Assembly: GCA_963682175.1 (NCBI GenBank)
Contig: OY821787.1
Location: forward strand, 10,084,501-10,148,500
Source of the DNA: Triglochin maritima
Taxonomy: Eukaryota; Streptophyta; Magnoliopsida; Alismatales; Juncaginaceae
Length of the DNA: 64,000 bases
Direction: 5' to 3'
Shown: one piece after another, positions 56,061-64,000 of the stretch
Numbering within the stretch: the stretch's first letter is position 1
How the letters are laid out: every line of letters starts with the position of its first letter
The notes under the pieces: model-generated
What the model saw: only the letters and a program-made list of their open reading frames with translations
Told to the model about the DNA's origin: nothing
Databases searched by the model: none
Made by a program: the position numbers and the translations under genes

Positions 56061-58430
56061 GTTCAGCAAATGCCACCGTATGTCAAGTTCCTTAAGGACC
56101 TTTGTACCATTAAGAGGAGAACAAATATTCCCAAAAAGGCATTTCTAACCGCCAATGTGAGTTCGATATTGACACAACCAATGCAAGTCAAATACAAGGA
56201 CCTTAGTTGTCCAATTGTTTCTTGCATGATCAGTAATGTGACAATTCCTCAAGCTCTATTGGATTTTGGAGCATTTGTGAACCTCCTTCCCTACTATGTC
56301 TATGTCAATCTTGGAATGGGTGATCTTAATCCAATGAGCACAACCCTCCAGTTGGCTGACAGATCCGTCAAGATTCCATGAGGAAGTGTGGCGTATGTCC
56401 TTATTAATGTGGGTGAGTTCGTATTCCCAGTTGATTTCATCATCTTGGATACTGAATCTGGGTCCAACCCATAAGGACAAATTCTAGTGATCCTTGGGAG
56501 GCAATTTCTTGCGACATCTAATGCTTTGATCAATTGTCGTAATGGCTTGATGAGGTTGTCTTTTGGAAACCTCACGGTGGATTTCAACATCTTTACTCTT
56601 GGTAAGCAACCCAGGATCTTCGACGATGTTGTCGGAGCCAATTTCATTCAGGACACGGATGAGCTTGAGTCATTAAGCATGTTCGACTCACATCGATATA
56701 TTATTGAGGTGCCTAATGACTAGATTTGCGATTGAAGATGATTTTGAGAAATCTGCCTGTGAACTTCTGGCTGAGGAGGCACATCTGGGTGCTTACTCCT
56801 CTTACCCTATGGCCCTTGAGCCACTTGAAATTAACTCTGAATCCAACAAGGACCCACCTCTGGTCGAGCTCAAACCGCTCCCCAATAACCTTAAATACAT
56901 CTTTTTAGGGGATAATGAGACATTACCACTCATTATTACGTCTGATCTTGCAAAAGATCAAGAGGTTGCCCTAAAAAAGTGCTCTTTGAAAACAAAGAGG
57001 TTATCAGGTGGTTCTTAAAGGACATCAAGGGAATTAGCCCTTGTATTGTCCAGCATTGGATCCACATGGAAGAGAATTCTAGGCCCCGTCGGGACCCACA
57101 ACGAAGATTGAATCTTGTGCTGAAAGAAGCCATCCAAAAGGAGGTTCATAAGTGCTCTGATCATGTTATAATCTATCCTATCTATGATATTCCATGGGTG
57201 AGTCCTGTCCATGTGGTTCCCAAAAAGTCAGGCGTGATGGTTGTTGAGAATGAGCAAAATGAGCTTATACCAACACGCCTGCAAACTGGCTGGCGAGTGT
57301 GCGTTGATTATCGCAAGCTCAATGCGGCAACGTGGAAATATCATTTCCCATTGCCATTAATTGATCATATGTTTGAATGGTTGGTCGGACATGAGTATTA
57401 TTGTTTTCTTGATGGATACTCCAGTTACAACCAAATTCCCATTGCCCTCGAGGATGAAGAGAAAACCACATTTACATGTCCCTTTGGCATGTTTGCCTAC
57501 CGTCACATTCTCTTTGGGTTGTGTAATGCGCCGACAACATTTCAAAGGTGTATAATCAGCATCTTCTCCGATATCGTAGAGCGTTTCCTTGAGATTTTCG
57601 TAGACGACTTTTCCATATTTGACACTTCCTTCGATGTGTGCCTTCATCACTTGAGCATTGTCCTCAATCGATGCTGTGAGAAGAACCTCACTCTCAATTG
57701 GGAAAAATGTCACTTTATGGTGAGGCGAGGTATTGTAGTTGGACATGTGGCCTCAAGTAGGGGGATTAAGGTTGATCCCCCCAAAGTGGGTCTTATTGCT
57801 AATCTCCCACTGCCACGTAATGTGAAGGGTATCCGTGCCTTTGTGGGGCATGCTGGATTCTATCAGCGGTTCATTTGGGATTTTAGCAAAATTGCGCAAC
57901 CTCTCACCGCCTTGTTGGCTAAGGATGTCATTTTTAAGTTCACACTGTATTGCCACCATTTTTTTTGAACTTTAAGAAAGAGTTCACTTCAGCTCCCATA
58001 ATTAAGGCATTGGCGTGGACTGAACCCTTCAAGTTGATGTGTGATATATCTGACTTTGCTGTGGGAGCAATGCTTAGGCAACAATTGGACAAATTGTCTC
58101 ATGTGATCTACTATGCTAGTAGAACACTCAATGATGCCCGATTGAACTACACTGTGACCGAGAAAGAATTCTTAGCGATCATATTTGCTTTGGAGAAATA
58201 CCGGTCATACTTGATTGGCTCCCACGCGATTATCTATTCTGATCACACAACCATCAAGCACCTCATGGACAAGAAAGATGCAAAATCTCGACTCTTGCGA
58301 TGGATCTTGTTGTTACAAGAATTTGATCTCGAGATTCGGGACAAAAAAGGGTGTGAAAATGTTGTAGCGGACCACTTGTCTCGCCTTGAGACGACCAACC
58401 CAGAGGACCAAATTATAAATGACAAATTTA
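56061..58430 (+). pseudogene. Gypsy-2 pol: protease, reverse transcriptase, RNase H, broken
   Basis: The protease has LLDFGAFVNLLP, where the usual GAS reads GAF, and LADRSVKIP followed by a stop (56380). Reverse transcriptase spans about 56979-57950, with SPVHVVPKKSG, WRVCVDYRKLNAAT, LDGYSSYNQIPI and the active site IFVDDFSIF. RNase H follows from 57955 in a new frame: CDISDFAVGAM, TEKEFLAIIFALEKYR, YSDHTTIKHLM, then VADHLSRL. It breaks off at about 58430. Confidence 0.83.
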
Positions 58431-58879
58431 CTGGCATCATCCTTTAGTGCAAAGGGAACAAGACTAAGGTGGATGGAGTTTGTGCTAAGTTGTTGCAGCT
58501 TGAACATCACACATACCTCCTCAAATTCCCTAAGAAATATATAGGGGTCACCATTCCCAGTGAAGTGAGGGAGCATGAAGATAAATTGAGGCTTTACCTC
58601 AAAGTGATTCCCATTCACCTCTGACAATACAATGCAAGAAGGTAGAGCAGTACGATTCGGGTAGCATCGATCACACAGAGAAACGGGAACATGTGGGTCC
58701 AGCAATTGTTCCTCCTCACGGTACTGAGCAGTCATGGAACCTGGACTGTGTGGGACACGAGAAGGGGAAGGCGTCGAGAAATCGACTACCGAGGTAGGAA
58801 AGATGGCGTGCCTCGTCAAACGACCACTCTCGTCTTGTGCCCACACAAGCACGCACAAAGGTGAACACACACGAACCAA
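58430..58879 (-). pseudogene. Gypsy-3 gag, N-terminal part, inverted
   Basis: Minus-strand open frame of about 150 gag codons with LCDRCYPNRTALPSCIV, YIFLREFEEVCVMFKLQQ and VPFALKDDA, a relative of Gypsy-2 gag. It stops at the junction with Gypsy-2 RNase H near 58430, so the rest of gag and all of pol are missing. Confidence 0.8.
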
Positions 58880-59916
58880 AAGTAAATCTTTTTTTTCAGA
58901 ACAACAATTTTTTTGAGAAGGGTGCGTAGATGAGAAGATGGGAAGACTCAGATGAGAAATAATGACTCAGGAGAGAAGGAATGAAATCCTTATGCTACGA
59001 CGGGTAGGTACTGGTAGAAGCACACAAATAAACAAGGCTCAAACAACCTAAGATCGCTATAGGTCCTTACAGCTAGACGACGCCTAACTGCGAGGTCACA
59101 CGGCCTCAACAAGCCTCACCTACATATGATGAAGACCATAAAGCTCAGCAAGTGAGCAAAGATCTGGAGATCTCGTCTCTCCTACTATCAACAAACTGGG
59201 CGACGCCGATCAGGCCATGATGGTCACGATCGGATCACTGTCTTTATGCCCCAGAGATCCTTAGGGGTCAATGTCTACTTGATTTTAAAATTAGACTCTT
59301 AATTAGTGTGATTTTTGGGGTAAAGGAAATGGTGATGAAATCCCCCACCTTATCATCTATGGGAGAACCCCTCCTTAGTAGAGTTTTGGAGTCCTAATCT
59401 AGAAATCAACTCTCACAACAAACACTCAACTCACACTTGTTGTAATGCAATTCCTACTAACTAATGCATGGTCATGCCAAATGCATGAATGAGAGTAGGA
59501 AATACGTACCTCGCGCCAGCGCTCAACAACTGAAAATAAAGCTAAAACAAAAGACAAACTACATGCCAAAGTCAAGTATATGCTGCATGACCTAAACAAG
59601 CAAGAATACCCTAGTCTTTTGCTTTGGATTTTAGGATCCAAGTTCATTAAATGGGGATTGATTATTGATCTGGGGAAAACTACAAGTCAAAACATGACAA
59701 ATTGAACCCCATACCTCTATATTGAAACCAGAAACAACTAGAAAAAAGAAGGGAGCAAACTGAGCTAACCAGGCCGCCAATTGGCGGTCTGTTTGTCTCT
59801 GTTTGCCTCCAAACATCTTTTGATGGCTTCCCCTGATCTTTACAGTTTCCTGAAACAAAGATACTACAAACAAAAGACCACTCGAATCGTCTAAACAAGA
59901 GTCTAGACTGAGCACT
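58880..59916 (-). other. Gypsy-3 leader
   Basis: Non-coding leader on the minus strand. The part at 59420-59650 matches the Gypsy-2 leader at 53420-53650 in inverted orientation. Confidence 0.65.
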
Positions 59917-59934
59917 TCCCCGACAACGGTGCCA
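59917..59934 (-). promoter_or_regulatory. Gypsy-3 primer binding site
   Basis: On the minus strand it reads TGGCACCGTTGTCGGGGA, a variant of the tRNA-Asp site, next to the LTR. Confidence 0.75.
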
Positions 59935-59940
59935 AAAACT

Positions 59941-60681
59941 TATTTAATCGATTGAGTTTAGACCGCAACTGCACAACCATCGGTGAAGACGGGGTAAGTA
60001 CGGGTTAATCCACGGGGAGGTGAGTAGCCTCTGGTTTGTCCGAAATCAAGTGGCGTAAAAGGGGAAAGATATTTGATTATGCTAAGCTAAAATGCACTAA
60101 ACTAGTAAGTAACAATGCAAATGAAAGCAACTAACGATTGATTAAAACTAAACTAAAAGGCTAACAAATAGATTGGAATTCAGGAAGAAAATCCACTAAG
60201 GGGTGGAGTGTGTACACATATGAAGTGAAGTAAGTGATGAATGACGCATGTAAGCTTGTATGTGTGTGTGTGTCGTGTGTATTTTCATGCATAGGAAGTG
60301 TCTAAATATGTGGTAAAACCTATCAATCCATTCACACATCGTATCGGCAATTACTACTTGATTATCATAAGATTAGGCTCAACATGCGAAGTGTCTAAAG
60401 ATATGACAAGACTCATCAAAAACCATAAACTCATGTGAATAACAAAGCTAAGCATGAGAGGTGTCTAAATCTTATAGCAAAACCCATCAAAACAATGTTC
60501 TTCAATCAATAAAGCAAGCAACCACAAATACAAATACTTAACTAACATGTAGCATATTCAGCAGGAAATTTTAGTCAATAAACATGAGGAAACTAAACTT
60601 AGGAAGTGTCTAAATCTTATGGCAAAACCCATCAAAAATCCCCCAACATGTAGATGATTAAAATACCCCCAATGAACATAC
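59941..60681 (-). repeat. Gypsy-3 5' LTR, partial
   Basis: Inverted match to the 3' half of the Gypsy-2 LTR (about 52370-53106). It is cut at 60681 by Copia-3; the missing half may lie beyond the window. A TG-rich run lies at 60260-60280. Confidence 0.75.
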
Positions 60682-62707
60682 TGTTGGATTTCTAGTTTAA
60701 TTGCACATATATATATTCGAAATTTTTATGCACAATAAGGATCAATTACAATTTTCTATGATTTGTTTCAATAACTAGTTTCAAAACTTTATTAAAACAA
60801 ACATGGGCTCCCAATTTCCTACCTAGAAGTTCTCTAAAACTTCTTGATGATCCGGAGACGTTGAGGATGCTTGTCGCTGCGCGGGATACCTCCGAGTATT
60901 CACCAAAGTCTAAACAAGACCGGAGAGAAAAGAGCTAGCCTATCAATCTCCAATAGGGTTTAGAATCTAACTACTAACCCCTCTTTAGTTCCCTTGAGAA
61001 GAAGATCTCTGAAAACTAAAAACTAAACTCAAGAATTAAGGAAAATTCGTGGAGAATTATGGAGAAGAGATGTTTGCACAAGAATATAATGAATTAATTA
61101 ACAAGGTAATGAGATAAACTTGTATTTATAAGTTATCTCTAAATTACTTATTCATGTGCAACCTCTTGCCCATGATTTCATGCAAACTTCCATCTAACCA
61201 TCCATTATTTGCTAACAAATAATCTCAGCCACGAATTAAATCAGTTATGGACCAATTCCACGCATGATCTAATTAATTCTTAAATTAATTCTGCAGAAAG
61301 CCATCTGGATCGGTCGACCGTTTGGAGGTTCGGTCGACCGATTAGACCAAGTTTCGGTCGACCGTTCATAACTCGGTCTACCGTTCGTAACAAAAATATT
61401 TCATCACAATGTTCGGTCGACCAAAAACGAACAGAAGAAATTCCCTGTTACGATCAAGACACATCCAGTCGACCGGGCAACATTTCGGTTGACCGTGCAA
61501 CATTCGGACGACCGTTGACCGTTTAGCGGTCGACTGTTTTTGGACAGTGCTACAGACTTGTCAAATTTCGGTTTTAACCCCTACACAATTTGACATTTCG
61601 GGATTAGTAGTAAGTTCACAACTTATGTAACATATTATCTTATGTAATGATAAATCATTACACCCCATAATATTTACATCACATATGAATTTAATTTAGA
61701 TTCTGATTATGTTAATAATCACAACATAATTTTGATTTTGCCTGCTCACCACGTGTCATATTTTCTATATGAAACCCGACACACCTTATGAACTCAAAAT
61801 CCCCATTTCTTGTTTCCCAGTTTTGTGGTGTGACCTAGGGGAGGATCTAAACTAAGTTGACAGTGATATTAAGAGCTTAATACCACAAGCTATAAGCGGT
61901 ATCTAGCTACACATTATAGCTCCCAATTAGTTAGATGTCTTAATTCCACTCAAACCAAAACCCGATCCATTAAATGATGGAGTGCACCACTTGTGTCCGT
62001 CCATTGCCTCATGATATTAAGAATACACACAAAGTAGTATTGTGTCATCTTTGTATTAGTATTCATTTCTTGATCTCTTTAAGCTAGTTATAAATATGTG
62101 ACTTAACTCAAATCACATTGTGCACATTATAACTTTGCTTTATCAAGGGGCCCACTAATATCATTACTCAATTAAGAGGGGCAATGACAATCTTTTGACT
62201 AACTATCTTCTCCAACAAAAGTCATACTTAACCAACCAATGCCTTTACACTACACTTATCGATAGCTCAAGACACTAGTCTAATCAAGCATTTCTTAAGT
62301 GATCAGAAATAAGTCTCATATCAAAGGACCAAGGACACAGTAAAACATTAATGACACAGAAAACACAATTCTATAATGTTTTACTTATTAGGTCTATTCA
62401 GTATACAAAAGTAGTATTTTCCTCTTTCGTGTACCCGTGTTGTCACTCACTTGTAGAGCTACAATGATCTATGACCAACACGACAATCTTAACTCGGTAA
62501 TTAATGTCTCATGTAAATTACCATGATTGCGAATATCTTTTGTTTTATGTAAACCATTATCTTTTAGAGCTCTATGGTTAAGGACCAAGAGCCTCTTCCT
62601 TAACACTTCTAAAAGACGAATAACATAAACAAGGAACAAAATGATTTTTCATTCAATTCATAATAACTGACATTTAAAAGTAAAACTTTTAGAACACATT
62701 CCCTTCA
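60682..62707 (-). repeat. Copia-3 3' LTR
   Basis: TGTTGGATTTCTAG...CCCTTCA, 2,026 bp, similar along its length to the solo LTR at 33240-35198. It holds a palindrome array at 61305-61550. Confidence 0.9.
61305..61550. repeat. CGGTCGACCG array in the Copia-3 LTR
   Basis: Three exact copies (near 61311, 61331, 61355) and several variants (CGGTCTACCG, CGGTTGACCG). It is at the same LTR position as the tandem array at 33885-34040, but the spacers differ. Confidence 0.85.
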
Positions 62708-62722
62708 ATCTCCCACTTGTTA
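62708..62722 (-). promoter_or_regulatory. Copia-3 polypurine tract
   Basis: On the minus strand TAACAAGTGGGAGAT lies directly before the 3' LTR. GTGGGAGAT is a usual Copia polypurine tract. Confidence 0.75.
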
Positions 62723-62792
62723 TTAAAGTTTTCTTTCACATACATACTCAATGTATAAAATAGTAATAACCAGGTTTAAACCCCATTACATA

Positions 62793-64000
62793 TCAATCAT
62801 CAAGCCAATCTACATGGTTCCTCAATCCCATGGACTCGAAATGCATTTCGCCCTTGGCTTGGGATAAGGGTTTTGTGAATGGATCAGCTGTGTTGCTGTT
62901 GGTGGTCACCCATAATAGATTTATTTTGTCTTCGTCGATGAAGTCACGTGTGACAAAATACTTTCGATCCATGTACTTCACTTTGTGGTGTGATCTAGGA
63001 TCCTTGATTTGCGAGATAGATGCACTATTATCGCAAAATAGCTCAATGGGTCCCTCGCTCGTGGGAACTACTCCAAGCTCTTGAAGGAACTTCTTGATCC
63101 ACACTCTTTCCTTGCTCGCTTCAGCGACAACAATTACTTCTGAAGCAGTGGTTGAATCGGCCGTAGTGGTTTGCTTCCAGCTACGCCAACTCACAGCTCC
63201 ACCATTCAGAAGAAAGACATATCCTGATTGCAACCTTCTATCGCCTGGATCACTCATGAAACTCGCATCCGAGTACCCTTCGGCTATCAACTCCCTTTGT
63301 CCTCCATAAACAAGAATCTTATCCTTAATCCGATTAAGGTACTTAAGGATATTCTTGACCGCAGTCCAATGCTCAGGACCTGTATTGGATTGGTGACGAC
63401 TTGTCACGCTTAGAGCATACGAGACATCGGGTCTTGTGCAAGTCATCGCGTACATGATCGACCCAATTGCCGAAGCATAAGGGACATCTTTCATGTACTC
63501 TAAGTCCTTACGTGATTGCGCACGTTGAGACTTCCTTGAGTTGCACACCCATACTCATTGGCACACCGCCCTTTTTGGAGTTGTTCATCTTCAACCTTTC
63601 CAAGACCTTGTCAATGTATGCACGTTGACTGAGGCCAATGAGTCTACGGGATCTATCTCGATATATCTTGATTCCCAAGATGTATTGAGCTTCACCCATA
63701 TCTTTCATTGAAAATGCAGATTCTAATGAACTTCTCGTTTGCTCAAGCAAAGGAATATGATTTCCCATGAGTAATATGTCATCGACATATAAGATTAGGA
63801 ATACTACATGGCTCCCACTAACCTTCTTGTATATACAAGGTTCTTCCTTACTTTGAATGAAGTGAAGCTTCTTCACTTCCTCGTCAAAGCGTTGGTTCCA
63901 ACTCCTTGATGCTTGCTTCAATCCATAAATGGATCTTTGAAGCTTGCATACCTTCTCGCTATTCTTTGGATCTTCAAAACCTTGAGGTTGTACCATGTAC
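62793..64000 (-). pseudogene. Copia-3 pol: reverse transcriptase and RNase H, C-terminal part
   Basis: The minus-strand frame 63996-63508 starts with VCKLQRSIYGLKQASRSWNQ and has the reverse transcriptase active site LYVDDILLMG, MKDMGEAQYILGIKI and AYIDKVLERLKM. A frameshift near 63530 leads to the frame ending at 62793, with YASAIGSIMYAMTCTRPDV, then the RNase H residues in YSDASFMSD, TASEVIVVAEASKE and FCDNSAS, and the tail DPFTKPL. The order fits Copia of the Angela/Tork kind. The frameshift makes this copy defective unless it is a sequencing error. The N-terminal pol and gag lie beyond the window. Confidence 0.85.

Larger units (their letters stand above)
51746..58430 (+). mobile_element. 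Gypsy-2: Athila-type element, 3' part missing
   Basis: Order: LTR, primer site, leader, gag, protease, reverse transcriptase, RNase H. At about 58430, just after RNase H, it joins an inverted gag of a related element. Integrase, 3' ORF and 3' LTR are absent. Coding regions are split by many stops and shifts. Confidence 0.82.
60682..64000 (-). mobile_element. Copia-3: minus-strand Copia element, runs off the right edge
   Basis: 3' LTR (60682-62707), polypurine tract, then RNase H and reverse transcriptase on the minus strand. The 5' part lies outside the window. It interrupts the Gypsy-3 LTR. Confidence 0.88.

Overview
The window is nuclear DNA of a flowering plant, most likely a eudicot; I cannot name the species. 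It is mostly transposable elements of many classes, nested into one another, with one clear host gene. That gene is the gamma-secretase subunit PEN-2 (minus strand, 32683-37473), rebuilt here from two exons that splice in frame to a 147-residue protein. A second intact coding unit (minus strand, 854-2718, three exons, 568 residues) encodes a plant-mobile-domain (PMD, MAIN-like) protein. It lies in what looks like a repeated or mobile unit.

Layout. 1-3925: PMD gene with a promoter/hairpin repeat upstream, and a second direct copy of that repeat at the window edge. 3925-5748: AT-rich DNA with a decayed Copia relic. 5749-6787: short CACTA element. 7552-30827: a four-layer nest. A minus-strand Copia element (Copia-1, target duplication TAGGT) carries a 13.4 kb Athila-type Gypsy element (Athila-1, 10387-23778, duplication ATAGT) just inside its 5' LTR. 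The 5' LTR itself is split by a solo LTR of another Copia family (Copia-2, 24327-29157, duplication ATGAT). That solo LTR is split in turn by an inverted gag-only element of its own family (24800-28084, duplication CTGTT). 32683-37473: PEN-2, whose 4.35 kb intron holds a solo Copia LTR (duplication TCTCT) and a hAT-type MITE (duplication GTCACCAC). 37529-39910: decayed hAT transposon (duplication CATTTCCC) ending 48 bp before the PEN-2 start codon. 41071-50899: large decayed CACTA element with a transposase gene and a Ulp1-like protease gene, interrupted by a piece of another CACTA-like element. 50906-51709: non-autonomous hAT-like element. 51746-58430: decayed Athila-type Gypsy element, joined tail-to-tail to an inverted relative (58430-60681). 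60682-64000: minus-strand Copia element (LTR plus reverse transcriptase and RNase H) running off the right edge.

The least explained pattern is that elements of different classes each carry arrays of short GC-rich palindromes or hairpins with their own core: AACTCGGC (PMD unit), AGACGTCGG and CTACCACGTCGG (CACTA elements) and CGGTCGACCG (LTRs of two Copia families). Subterminal repeats of this kind are known for CACTA elements. Their presence around the PMD gene and inside Copia LTRs is the observation most worth following. All boundaries, reading frames and target duplications were read by eye; no database search was run.
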